From NCBI GenBank assembly GCA_946699065.1, contig CAMPDV010000095.1, forward strand, positions 620,001 through 684,000: 64,000 nt of DNA, given 5' to 3'. Numbering within the stretch: the first letter of the stretch is position 1; each line of letters starts with the position of its first letter. Shown in pieces: positions 24,201 to 36,978 of the stretch. The notes beneath the pieces were generated by a model. That model saw nothing but the letters and a program-made list of their open reading frames with translations. It did not search any database and was not told the origin of the DNA. This DNA is from Loxodes magnus (lineage: Eukaryota > Ciliophora > Karyorelictea > Loxodida > Loxodidae). Both the position numbers and the translations under genes were made by a program.

Positions 24201-27200
24201 CAAATGTACTGCTTGTGCATGAAGTGATACTGCTCAAAAAGCGATTTGTTCTGCATGTGAATTAGGTACTTCTTATTATCTTAATTAAGACTTAAACATA
24301 TGCACAAAAGATTGCAATTCTAATGCTCCTCCATGTTACTACGCTGATAATATTAATAATAAATGTGTAAAAGTTAAAGAATTTTGCTTGCAATGCACAA
24401 ATACATTATGCACTAAATGTGATTCGACACATGTACTTAGCTAAGGTAGCTGTATTGATACATGTCCTTCTGGTTATTTTAGTAGCGATGGAGTTTGTAC
24501 AGCATGCATTGATAATTGTGAAATTTGTGAAAATAATGCTAAATGCATAAAATGCAAAAATACATTTTACTTAAATACTATAGATGAATTATGCTATTAA
24601 CCTTGTCCTGGTGGTACTTATGCAGATAGTAAAGATAGCAAATGCAAGCCATGCACAGTTTTGTAATGTTAAAGTTGCTCTTTTAACTAAGCTAAAAGCA
24701 CCGATGTATGTTCTAGTTGTAATTCCAATTATTATCTAGACTCTACAAAAAATTTATGCTTAGCTGATTGTAACGTTAATCCTCCTCCTTGCTGCTGAAA
24801 TGAAATCTCAACTCCAAACAAATGCTCCTATAACTAAGATGTTAACTGCATAAAATGTGATTAGACTGGATGTACAGGATGCTCTTAGAACTATATTCTT
24901 AAGAATAAAATATGCATAAGTACCTGTGGAGAGGGTTACTGAAACAACAATGGTAATTGCTAACAATGTGGAACTAAATGTTTTGTCTGCTTAAGTTCTA
25001 CTATCTGCACAACATGCGACTAAACTTCATTTCTTGATGAATCAAGTAGCTCATGCAAAACTTCATGTCCAGAAGGTACATGAACAAATAACAAAGATAA
25101 GAAGTGTCCTTAATGTATGACAAACTGCTAAAAATGTTAGAATGAGACATCATGTAATTAATGCAATACAAATTATTACATCAAAGTAGATAATGGTACC
25201 ACTTAATGTGTAAATAACTGCTTCCAATAAGTTCTTGATGAATGCTTACCAGACATTTACTCTTACTGCTGTAATAATAACCTTCCGTGTACTGAGTTTT
25301 AAGAAGGAAACGCTGATAGATTTAAAACTTCTGACTGTAATCTTTATGTAGCTGAGCCTCCTAAGCCTGCAAATGGTACTGTTATATAAAACTATAATTA
25401 CATCCAGGTTACTTTTGACAAGACAGTAGGGTTCAATTAAAGTAGCCATAATTGCAATATTCTATTCGCCACAGCAGAACTTAGAAAGTTTAGCAATGAC
25501 ACTTCTAATATCTCTTGCAGTTGAACTGATAGTTTTAGGAATTTAAGTATTTAGTTAGGAGAGGAAAGTTTCCTTGCTTTGGATTTATAAATAAACTTTA
25601 AGAGTGGAATCATTAACTCTACTCATAAATTCGCTAGAAAGTAAACATAACTGCTATCAGTTACACTAAGCAATTTTACTAAGAGTTTCTCGATAATTAA
25701 AGTTGAGGGTTTACCATCTAAACCTTTTAAAAATAATGCTTCAATTTACTATAGTGCAAGTGTAGATTAAAGATATCATAGATCTGTTATTTATCATTGG
25801 AAAGCTATATTCTTTAATGAAACTCTTGGTATCATAAATGAAGTTGCTACTCCTTAATAAATTTCCTTCCCCATAAAATATAAAGATGAAAACTGAAATT
25901 TCACAATTGAATAAGAAAAACTGAATCAAATAAGCTTTATAAGTGTTTCAGTTTATGCAGAAAGCTGAATGGGAATTAACTAAAGTTAACTTAATTAATC
26001 TATTTTCTAATAAAACTTAACCATTTATGGATGATAAGAAATTAAAATCTAGTGGATTGGCAGTACTTACAATCAAAACACTTCTTAATACACCACTTCT
26101 CGAGCTGATGGAATAGATATAAAGGTGAACATAACTTAGTAAAATAGACCAGATACTGATAAATTTAAAATTCAGTGATTATTAATATATTCGAATAGTA
26201 CAGATAACGACAATGTGTTAACTGCTTTGTAAAGTGCCCAAAACAAAACAATATTAAATATAGAAAAAAATAAGCTGTCTATCAATACAAAATATATCTT
26301 TTAAGTTACTGTAGATGATACAACTCAGTCAACTTGTGTCTTAAATGCAATTGCTAAAAGAGTAGAAGCAATCATTAGTGGACCTACCAACTTAACTATG
26401 GAAAATTTAGATACTATTTCATTAACAGCTTAATAAAGTTAAGATCCTGAAGGAAAGTCTGTAAACTTTACTTGGAGATGTGAAGTTTGATCCATATCAG
26501 ATGGATAGTAAGTAGACACTTAAAGTAGTATGAATTAGGATAAATTTATAAATTTCAAATGTCCTCAAAGTAATAACTTTATCCTAGTAATTTATGGTGA
26601 GCAAATGATCATTTCTTACATTTATAAAGTAATAGTAACTGTATGTTCAAGTGATGGAAGATGCTCAGAAAATTTCGTATGATTGAATGTCACATAAAGC
26701 AAAATTTAAGGAAGTGTCACCATTGCCTCTGATTCTAAAAGTGAATTTGTCTTGAACAGGAATGAAGAAGTTAAGTTAATAGCTCAGGTGAAAATAGTAA
26801 GTGATGATCCATGAGAAATTTAAAGTGTTAATTGAACTATGGATCCTGGATAATTAGTTAAGCCTCTTTTGCTAACTCCATAAAACTAGTTAATAATAAA
26901 GATAGATACTTCATAGCTAGAAGTATGTGCTTATTACACATTTACAGTTAAAGTAAAAGTATCAGAAAAATAGTTTAGAGCTTCTATTATAATGTATACA
27001 AATGATGTTCCTAAATGTTTCCTATAATTAGATCCAGTGAACGGAACAGCTTGAAAAACTTATTTTCATTTTAAAGCTTTCAATTACTCAGATCCTGAAA
27101 ATAACTTACCTCTTACATTCTAATTTTTTGTATGAGAAGAATCCAGTTAAGACTACGAAAGTATTGCTCCAATTTCAGAAGATACAGAAGTGTCTAGAAA

Positions 27201-28451
27201 GTTGAGATCAGGAGTAAAAGATAGCAAATATTAGTTAAAAGTTGGTGTAAAAGCCTATGATTCATTTGGAGCATCAGGATACAGTTCTGAACAAAGTACC
27301 TATGTAACAGTGAATCCTAATACTGAAAGTCTTGAAGACTAAATTCAGCAAAACTAAAATAATTTCCAAGATACAGTAGAAAGTTAGCAATTTATAAAAG
27401 ACGTAGCTAATAGTTTGGAAAATCAAGAAGATGCCATTGATGATGATACTATCACTAATTTAATCCAATCAACTAGCGAAGTCAGTACATAAGAAGAAAT
27501 TCCAATAGCTTGCAGCAACATTGCTACTCTAAGTTAGTATGTTACATCTAATAACTTGTAGAATTCTATTCAAAGCACTTAATCTTTATTAGACTATGTT
27601 AGTTCTAATAATGAAAGGTTTACTTATGATGATAATAACAATATAGTTTAGGCTGTGTCTAACTATTTGATGAAATAAACAAACACTACTTAGAATGGAA
27701 GAAGGCTTTCATTAGCTACTTCTTCATATACTCTAATCTAAACAGGAGCTGTTTTATACGCTGCTTCAGAGTTAGCTCCTAACATAGCTCCGAAGGATGA
27801 CTTTAAACATTAAAACTCTTCTGCCTCCGTTTGGATGCAAGACACGTAAATTTTGTGAAGCGAATTTAAATTTAAAGATACTAAAAAGTCTAATGTGAAG
27901 ATATAAGGAAAGATAAGCTTCGAAAGAATTGATTGCATTGTCATTGTGCTTGCTGAATATGATGCTAATCCTGTTGATTATCTGGATTAAGATAAAACGA
28001 ATGCATACGCAAGCTTCAACTTTTATGATGTATGCAAATGAGACTAAGGATAATTATAGTTGCAAAGCTAAACCCTTTAAATTCCAGAAGATAGTGAAGC
28101 TTCATTTTAAATGAAAATTCCCAATAAATACTAATTTGGACCTAAGGAATAAATAGAATTTTAGTTCTATGATAGTAAAGAAGAAAGCTGAAATAAAGTC
28201 TGTAATATCACTAATAAGCAATAGCAATTTATTGAATGCTAATGCAAATAGCTAGGGTTATATAGAATCATAGCATACACATAAGGAAAATAGGAAGCAG
28301 AAGAATAAGAAGAATCAGAGGTAGAATCTAAATCTGACGAACAACAAAAAAATTACTACCTTATTATTTTATCTTCATCATTTACGTGTCTTTGCTTGCT
28401 TATACTGTTTTTCAGTATACAAGCTGATACTAAAAGGTAATAAGAAATGAT
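21261..28451 (+). repeat. Left arm of 7.2-kb inverted repeat
   Basis: Near-identical, in reverse orientation, to 51601-58790. Differences are scattered substitutions and small indels. The arm begins about 25 bp before the ATG (shared AAGCTTA...AATAAAATG) and ends at TAATAAGAAATGAT. After that point the two copies become clearly dissimilar at the DNA level although still related in protein sequence. Confidence 0.95.
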
Positions 28452-28840
28452 ATAGTTCTATGTTAATAGAGAATTTCAGCTTTTTAAGGAGAAAATAATT
28501 TTTCAGAAAGTACAAACGAAAATCAAAGTATAATAATTAGTTAAGAAGCAAATAGATAAACTTAATAAAATGACCGAACGTTTGGTTGGAAAGCAATAAA
28601 TTTAAATAAAAAAGAATTTGTAAAGCTTCATTCAATTATAATAGGTTTATTCGCAGCAGTTTAGAGAGATTACTCAAATACTTTAATTATTTACTTTCTA
28701 TGGATAATTGGAATGCTACAAATTTTCATAGTTGGAGGAGCACAATATTTAGATGACTAGAGTAATAAAGATATATTTTATCAAGTTTAAAGCAACTACC
28801 TTTCCTTAAAAGACTTATATGTAGGATTAATAATTAATAA
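21286..28840 (+). pseudogene. Decayed copy of the Cys-rich REJ/polycystin-1-like gene
   Basis: Same gene as the minus-strand copy starting at 58769, but broken. Near 21440 one base is missing relative to the intact copy (GATTTGATCC against GATTGTAATCC), shifting the frame in the first Cys-rich repeats. Near 22030 there are two extra bases (TTTGTGTGCTTG against TTTGTGCTTG). Just after 28451 a further net frame change separates TKRQQEM from the C-terminal membrane segments. Downstream of 28451 the DNA resembles the other copy only weakly, although the protein frame (QRDYSNTLIIYFLWIIGMLQ) is homologous. After about 28840 similarity is lost, so the last three TM segments and the tail are missing. 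Long stretches between the lesions remain open and identical in domain content. Whether any transcript is made is unknown. Confidence 0.85.
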
Positions 28841-31800
28841 TGAAATTAAAGATACTAAAAGGTGATGCTTTATACATACTCATCTTTAAGTCTTAGAACT
28901 GTTTTACCTTCATGAATACTGCTAATATTTTAAAATCTAAATGATTAAAAGCTTCTTAAAGTTTATTTAAAATTATAGTTCTCAGTAGAATAATTTAAAT
29001 TTGAAATCCTAACGTTTTTATATAATAGTAATGACTTCTCATTGTATTTAAGGATTAAATTTATTAAAGTCATTGACATTTTAGCTCTTAAGTTAATTTA
29101 CTCTTTTAATTTAATTAATGTTAAATTTAGGAAGTGCAAGATTCTTATTTTAAAAGCTGAAATTATATTGTTAAAGCAAGAAATTAACTTGAAAAATGAT
29201 TTTTAGAAGCAAAAATTTAGGATTTTCTATGCTTGTTTATACAATAAACTTTGCGACTTTAGTCTCTTTGCATTTAAAAATGTATCCAAATAAAATTTAT
29301 ATTTTAAGCTACAATATAAGAAAAATCTAAATTTTTAGAAAAGCAAATTAATATGTATTCATAATTTCCTTATATTAAACTAGTAGATTTGTTCATGGGT
29401 ACTTTATTTAAATGAATAAGTATGGTATATAAGTTATTTTCTTACTAAATATAAAAAGAGAAAGATAAGAAAATATTTTTGATATAATAGTATGTATTTT
29501 AAATTTCTTAAAGTTTAAATAGAGTTACCTTTTTTTAAATTACATGAACATAATTATTTTTCTAATTAATCTGGATGAAGCTTTCATTTAGTTAAAATCC
29601 TTATAGAACTTAGTTTAAATAACTTAAATAATTTATTTTTATTTCAGTTTGAGTATCAATCTTTTAGTTAAATTAAGAACTTCTAATTTCTACTTATTTT
29701 GCAGTTAATGCTTTAAAATAAGCTAATTTAATATGGTAAATTATTTCAAATATAAAACATTTTTTGTCGGTGCTAAAAAGACTTGGGATACTTTTCACTA
29801 TCTTAAATTTTTAATTTAATAGATTAATATATAACAAAATCTTAAGCTGCTTTTAATATTATTATATCATTTTTTCTGCTTTTGGTTTATTAATTTTTTA
29901 TAAGTTTTATATTTAACTCTGATTTAAACTATTCTATTTAATACATACTGACTACTTCTACCACAAAGTTCTAATGTTAATTAATTTATTTTATTTGTGT
30001 AAGCTTTAATCGTTATAATTTATTCACTTTTGATTGTAGAATAAAATAATCTAAGTTTATTAAAGTTTCTTTTATCATTTAAGATAAATTCTTTATTATT
30101 TAAATTTCTAAACTTTTTCCAGGAAGGTTTATAATATAGTTGGCATAGTTTCTTTGTATATTTTAAGTCTTAATTAATAAATTTTATTTATTACCTCTGC
30201 TTCTAATATCTCTATCTTAGTTCTGCTTAACTTACTAAATACTTACCCATTAATGTTTCTATGCACTATTATTAATTATTAAATTTGTAATTAAATTTTA
30301 AATCTATGGATTTTATTAACAAGCATAAGCAAAGCTTTTATAAGATGTTTAGTAATCTATAATCTCAATTTATTATATTGGAAAACTAATATTTTTCATA
30401 ATTAAAGAATAAGATATTAATGGGCTAGAGCTTATTCTAATATTAACATTCTACTTTATATTTCAAGCTAGCTAATGCTTCTATTATACTTATTACAAGT
30501 TTGGCACCTTTATCTTAATTAAAGAACATAGAAAACTCTTAAGTGTATTAAACTTAGCAATTATAATTATATGATTATAAATAACTTAAAAGTTATAATA
30601 GAACTATTCTTATATTAAAAGATATAATAAGTGACTATTAATTAAAATTAATAAGCATAGTTAAAGTTATTACATCTGATATTATATAATAGAAGCAAGA
30701 TATTATATCTGTATATAGTTCAGAAGTTTATCTTAGTAATATACTTTTAATATTAGCTTAGAGTTTTATACATTTTCTAAAGGTTATAATGCTAATTTAA
30801 ACCTTATTAATCTAGATTATTATTCTTCCCATATTTCAATTAAACCTTACTTTAGCTGATATTCTTTAGTATGCTATAAGTGAAAAAAGCAGAAAATCTT
30901 TATTTAAATTACTTTATATAAGAAATATAATAATTATTTTAAATTAACTTATATCAATATTCCAAAATAGTTGTTCATGAGCAGGATATTACAGAACTAG
31001 AGAGAACTTTGAATTTTTTAAATTAAATTTAGAAGTATATTATAAAACTAAATTACCAAAAGCTTTTATTCCTCAATTTTGAAATTAATATCCTGCTTAT
31101 TATATCGTAGTAAGATAAGCTAAAAATTATAAACAATTATAAGTTTTTATATTTAATACCTGTTTAGCTATTTTAGAAATTAATTTATGATATATAAGTT
31201 AACTAAAGTCTAAATTGTAATTATTTAAGACATGTGAAATTATTTTAAGCTATTATAACTTTAGTAGTAATTACTTTATTCATAAACAATCAATTCTAAA
31301 ATTTCTTATATTAAAGGAGATTCAATAAGATAACCATTTTACCCTTTAATTTCTTTCCAAGTTAAATTTCTCTCTTTATCGATTGAAATCCAAATTAAAA
31401 AGAAATGATCATAAATGCTTATTCTTAGAATCACACTTTTAGAAAAACAATTATTTTTAAATATTTAGCAGATCAAATTTAAAATTTATCATAAATAGAA
31501 ATTAATTTTTCTTACTATTTTAGGCTTTTTTATTATTCTTATTTATGGTTTTCCTTATAAACTAATAAAGCTACCTTTTTTTATTCGAGTATTTTTTATT
31601 AAGACTTAATAAAAGTTTTGGACTTAATTTTTAATTAAAAAATTATTTTTAAATCAAATTTCTTTTAAAATTTTTTAAAATTAAGTAGACCAGAAAGTCT
31701 AAAAAATAAATTAAAGTTTTTTAAAAATTGAGTTAATTAATTATATATCTACTTACAGAGTAGATTATTTATAAATGCTAATACATTTTATTTATCATAA

Positions 31801-32469
31801 ATCATCTATTTCATTATCACTCATTTTTTCTCTATTTTGTATGATTTACTTAATAGTTATCTAATTCCTTTTAAGTAGTTGTTAAGTTTTTATGTGCTTA
31901 ATTTAATTTTGATTACTTAACTTGATATTCCGTTATTAAAAAGCCTTTAAATATTAATATAGCATTCGTTTTAGTGCTTAACTGAGTTCTAATATTTCCT
32001 AATCTTTTGATTTAATTTAATCACATTTGCATAATAAGCTAACTTGGATCAATTTTAGAATATTTCCTAATTACTTAATTCTATTTTAAATCTTAGAAAG
32101 TAATGCATAATTAAAGCTATCTCCATTAATTCTTTTAGCTTCAGTTGAGAGATAATATATTAATATTCATTAGTATGAAATAATAAGGGAGTTTGATGTA
32201 TAGGCTATTTAATTATAGATTCGCTATATTTTATAAGGCTTTTAGTAATTCTATATGCATTTATTTTATAAGATACTTATTGTATTCGTTATGCTATCTA
32301 ATTTAAGAATTTCCTTATGATTTTGGTAGAGCATTCTTATTTTGAAAAAGTGTTTTAAGTTATGATGAAGGTTTTAGCAAGTTATAATGTAAGGTTAAGC
32401 GTTTAAGATTAGAAGTTAGGTTTAATTTTTCGAAAGAAGATTAAAGCGACAAATTAAAGAATTATAAAA
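28841..32469. other. Long AT-rich intergenic region
   Basis: No supported gene over 3.6 kb. It contains a perfect 12-bp inverted repeat (30980-30991 and 31086-31097). The last 60 bp before 32470 are purine-rich, as expected for a 5' leader. Confidence 0.55.
30980..31097. repeat. 12-bp inverted repeat, 94-bp loop
   Basis: AGCAGGATATTA at 30980-30991 and its exact reverse complement TAATATCCTGCT at 31086-31097. The element is slightly GC-richer than its surroundings. It could be a stem-loop or a small non-autonomous element; no duplication flanking it was noticed. Confidence 0.5.
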
Positions 32470-32928
32470 ATGGCTGATAACTGGATGACCAAATTTCTTT
32501 ATTGTATGCCTCTTACTCTTGGTGCTCGCCTTAGTTTAGCTTATTTAATTATTTATGCAGTACTAAACGTAGTTCTTTACTTTGAACTTATGGAAGGAAT
32601 GCCTAAGCCACATTATACAGTAGTTTTTGGCTATGGCGCTCTTGGCTTATTAGCTGCAATTTGTTGGTTCAAGATTGACTCAAAACAGGGAAAACCTTTG
32701 GTAGTATGTGCTGGATACTACGGCTTCCTTACATCTCTATGGTCCTATCTTATTTTGAACGAAACAGGACTCTATGTAAATATCAACTTCATACCCATGT
32801 CAGTGAAACTTATCTTATTGGTGTTCAGTGGCATTAATTTCTACTTGGCAATAACTATTGCAAGCAAAGGAATTAAACTAGTTAACAAGCACGAAAAGGA
32901 AGGATACAACAAATTACTAGAGGCTTGA
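32470..32928 (+). CDS. Small four-TM membrane protein of unknown function
   Basis: A 152-residue protein starting MADNWMTKFLYCMPLTLG. Four hydrophobic segments lie at about residues 18-40, 50-67, 80-97 and 108-130, with a charged cytosolic-type tail, KHEKEGYNKLLEA. The frame has no TAA, TAG or TGA before its terminal TGA (32926-32928): all Trp codons are TGG and the sole Gln is CAG. It is the only gene here that reads normally in the standard code, and its codon choice is richer in C-ending codons than its neighbours. This suggests a highly expressed gene with strong codon selection. ATG choice is clear, with an A-rich context just upstream. I do not recognise the family. Confidence 0.9.
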   Translation: MADNWMTKFLYCMPLTLGARLSLAYLIIYAVLNVVLYFELMEGMPKPHYTVVFGYGALGLLAAICWFKIDSKQGKPLVVCAGYYGFLTSLWSYLILNETGLYVNINFIPMSVKLILLVFSGINFYLAITIASKGIKLVNKHEKEGYNKLLEA

Positions 32929-33365
32929 GAGCAGAACTTTCATTTAATTTAAGCAAAGCAATAAATTATTCCTTTATCTCTTACTCTAAATCATATCTCA
33001 TCTTCTTAACTCTCTACTTTTCAACTAAAATAAGTCTAAAGTAGATAAATTTAAATATCGTTAAATCAGAGTTGAAGCTTTCAATTAATAAAGCGTAAGC
33101 TATCAAGAAGTTCTTTCCCTTTAAGCAAGTCAATCTGTGAATAATTAATATAATACTATTAACACTAAAAAGAACATAAGAGTAGAAATGTATCTAGTAA
33201 TTACTAATATTTTATCTTTAGTTATAAGCTTATTTATTTCCTTCTTAAATAATTAAAGCAAGCCACCTAGCTTAATTGTAATAGAGAATTTAAAATAAAG
33301 GATATATAAATATGATATAAGCTAGATTTTAAGAAAGATATTTATATTTAAACAGATTATATTAA
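32929..33365. other. Intergenic, 3' flank of the four-TM gene
   Basis: No coding signal. It contains the 3' flank of the four-TM gene and the 5' flank of the glycosyltransferase gene. Confidence 0.5.
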
Positions 33366-35678
33366 ATGAGGCTATTCAACCTTATACTGTTAGTAGTTCT
33401 TCAGATCAAATTTAAAATAGGGTAAAGCTTTACTAGGTATTACGATATAGAAGGTGTTTACATTAGAAACTGCTTTTAATTTGATAAAGAACAATGATCA
33501 GTTCCTTAACAATAGTCATTCTCAATCCATTAAGAACTAACTACTCTACCTATATGGCAAAACAGTTCTCAGTAATAAGAATATTTCTCCTAAGAATTCA
33601 ACATTCCTGATTACCTAAATTTAGATTTTAATGGAACAAATCATAGCTGACTAATGAGCCTTAATAGATAGATGGAATTTCCTGAAATTACTATTTTTTT
33701 GTGAGTCTAGTTAAGTAATATTAACAAGCATATTTAATACATTTATGGAAACAAAAGATTTGGGAAAGATTCAAAAGCAGATTACTGAGGATATGGTCTC
33801 TTTTTTATGGAAAATTAGCTAATTTTTGAATATGGAAATGACTAAGAAGTAAAGTATATATAAACAGGCCTTTTTCCATAAGAACTTGGATGATTTAACA
33901 TAATTACATAATTCACAAACCATTTATCTGAATAAAAGCAGGCTCTAAGAATTCTTATTAATGGAAATTAGATCTTACATATTGAAGGAAGCTAATTTTA
34001 TCGCTTACCATAAATAGGAAGACCATTCAGGCTTGGAGCATGCTTAGTATGCAAAGGAACCATTGTTGATATGAATAAGGAAATAGTAGGTTATCATCTA
34101 TTAGGAAAAGTAGATAATTTACAAGTTTGAGACTAACTATTGAGCTAAAGTCAGATAATAGAAGATATTTTGCAGCCTCACTCTTTTATAGCTAAAAATC
34201 CTCCTTTTTATTGTTCCAACTTTGCATCTTTGAAAGAATATTAAGTTTAAAATGAGCTCTAAGGATTCTTTTCAAAATTTGATTATGGAAATTCTTAAGC
34301 TTATTACTTTGGCTGCTCTCAGTAGCAAGCCTATTTAGCATTATCGAATAATTTAACAGTCTTCACTTTTAGATCCGGTAGATATAACAGAACTGATTTA
34401 AAAGGTGTTAGTTAGAATCATTCAGCTGATAGCATTTTAGAAAAGATTCAATATGAAAAAGGGAAAAAATAATATAAGGCAATATTGAAATACTTCAATA
34501 AAGATAGCTTCTATATTCCTATTCTAATCCCTGTTTATAAGCATTATTAAATATTAGTTAGAATATTAGAATTAATAAGTTAAGCTCATAATATCGATAA
34601 AACTATAATTATTTTTAGTCAAGCAGGCGATGACTAAACGATATCGAAACTAATGAAAAATATTTAACAGCGAAAGGAAGAAAAATTTAGAAATATAAAC
34701 AGCATTTGGATGAAATTTCCAAACCCAAAAATATATGACCAAGATAATTTACCTTAATACAGAGTTAAATAATTAAACGTAGCGTACAATAGACTTTTTC
34801 TAGCCAATTTTGCTTTCGAAGTTTTAAATTTAAAAGCAGCTTTTTTCACTTACGATGATATTGCATTAACGAAGGATTTTTATGATTTATGCTTATATTC
34901 GTATGAGTAATTTCTTAATAATAAATACTTAAAGCATAAGCTTGCTGGTATTAAACTAAATAATGTCAAGCAAGAAAATCAATTTAACAAATTACTCACT
35001 TTTGAGCTGACTAGCAACTTTAGCTCTTGAGGATTTTTAATATCTAACATGACATGGTAAGATTGAAAGGAAAGCTATACGTATAGTGATCTAACTTTTC
35101 ATCATGCTTGGTATTTAAACGAAAATCTTTAGAAGTTCTGAGTAATACCAAGCATAGGTAGAAGTACACATTGAGGCTGGGATGCATCTGATTCAATTCA
35201 CTTTAACACTTATACTCCAAAATGGGCAGGACCTCATCTTTCATTTGAAATGCCTTGGAACATAACAGAGAATTTCATCTATTATGATTCTGAAGGAAAG
35301 CCTAAGCCATTTGAATTATTTACTTAAGCAATTTTTCATAAACTATTTCTTTATCTAAAGCAATTATTTTATCTTTATTAACAAATTTTATCTAAAACTA
35401 TAATTAAATTCTTTTCTTCTAGCATTTCCTTTAATCAAGATACGACTACTTAGTTTTAGAAATTTTAATAGTACTATTCCATTCAATTACGAAAAAGACG
35501 AACATAGCATAATTAAATAAATAATAACACTGAGAAAAATACTTAAGCATCTGCGTTTTTGCTTTATCTTCAAATATAACTAAAACATTAAATGAAATCT
35601 GAAATTTTTATAAGCTCAATTCATATTATAAAGATAACTAGAAGATTCAGCTAGCTCTCTTTAAAAGATGCTATATGA
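33366..35678 (+). CDS. LamG-type lectin domain fused to GNT-I/POMGnT-like glycosyltransferase
   Basis: Predicted secretory-pathway N-acetylglucosaminyltransferase-like enzyme. The start MRLFNLILLVVLQIKFKIG is a signal peptide or anchor. Residues about 75-240 resemble a laminin-G/concanavalin-type domain (DYWGYGLFFMENQLIFEYGN, ALRILINGNQIL, GRPFRLGACLV). Residues about 375-640 resemble the GT13 catalytic domain: IPILIPVYKHYQILVRILEL, IIIFSQAGDDQTI, VAYNRLFLANFAFEVL, then FFTYDDIALTKDFYDLCLY at the metal-binding EDD position. The region VIPSIGRSTHWGWDASD matches the conserved SR...FG loop. Several Trp in this loop are TGA codons. The frame is open from ATG 33366 to TGA 35676-35678 (770 residues). 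The last about 125 residues are low in similarity and may be non-coding if a TAA/TAG near 35323 can terminate. POMGnT1 also carries an N-terminal lectin-like domain, but of a different type. Confidence 0.8.
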
Positions 35679-35757
35679 ATATGCTTACAAGCATATTTAG
35701 AGTTATTTTAGCTAAATATATTATTTGATTTTATAACTTTTTATTTATCTTAGATTT

Positions 35758-36978
35758 ATGTGGAACTTTCACCTAAACGAAGAACAATCTGACTGATAAA
35801 GCATAAATGATTAAAATATAATGAGATAAATAGGTAAAAATAGCTTGTATAATGAATTTTAGTTTTGATAGCAGAATTTAAATCCTCTTGCTATTTTATT
35901 CTTATAATAAGCTTATATTAATTGGCAAATGTAAATGATAAACCTTTACAATTTTATTGATAATCATAAAGCAAATTAATAAAAGGTATTAAAATTACTA
36001 AAATAGATATCTAAAATAACTAGAATCTTTAAATAAAAGACTTAGTTAAAGAGCATATGATAATTGTTTTATACATTAATCTTAACTAGAAAATAATAAA
36101 TAAAGAGATAATATTTTAAGATAAATAAACTAAGAGAAAGTTATAAAGCTATTAAATATTATGCTTAATCTATCACAATTATTCATTCTCTTTTATTTAT
36201 TTTTAAATCCAATGCAAAAAATAAATTGCTTTGCTAAGCTTTAGAATAGCTTTTTCATATCATATTATTATTTTAAGGATAGTTCAGTTGCATGAAATTT
36301 TAGAATATATTCGGAAGGTTTTTATTAGATGAAGAGATTTAATAAAAAGGTTATATTTTAAGGATTGGTAAAGTATTAAATGGATATCTTAAAATAAAGT
36401 GGAAGAAGAGAAAAAAGAATTAATAAAGAAAGAGTTTATTAGTATGAAATAGCTCTGACCAATAAAAATAAAACATAAAACTTCAAAATAGAAAATAAAT
36501 AAAATGCAATTAAATTAAGAAATTATATAAGCTTTAAATTAGCAAGTTATTCATTATCTTTCGATATTTTCAAGGATTTATTTGAGGGTAAATCAATTAA
36601 GGAGCTTAATTTAAGTAAATAGATAGAAACTAACAAATTAAAATAAAATTAGATAAAGACAATCACTAAAATATTTTAGTTCAGCCTTGCAAATTATCTA
36701 CATATTTTATAAATAAATAAGAAGAAAGCTTGCTTTGTGGCTTTATGCTATAGCTTTATTAAAAGAGGGATTGAATCTAGATCATAACAATCTATATGAA
36801 TTACAACTTATTTTAATATTACATTCAGTTAAATATACTCAGATGTATTATTTGTAGCATTCTTTTACAAATAAAAGCAGAAATAATTGAATACATCAAA
36901 ATTATAAGGGTTATGGATATAAATAGTAAAATGCGCTGTTCATTGTATAAAATAAACTAAAATAATAAATTTAATTGA
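35758..36978 (+). CDS. Weak ORF of unknown function
   Basis: A purine-rich stretch with an ORF starting MWNFHLNEEQSDWQSINDQN and remaining coherent for about 250 codons (LLDEEIQQKGYILRIGKVLN). It contains in-frame TGA at several points, any of which could be Trp or stop; 36976-36978 is one possible end. No family is recognised and adjacent frames are not clearly worse. Confidence 0.28.
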
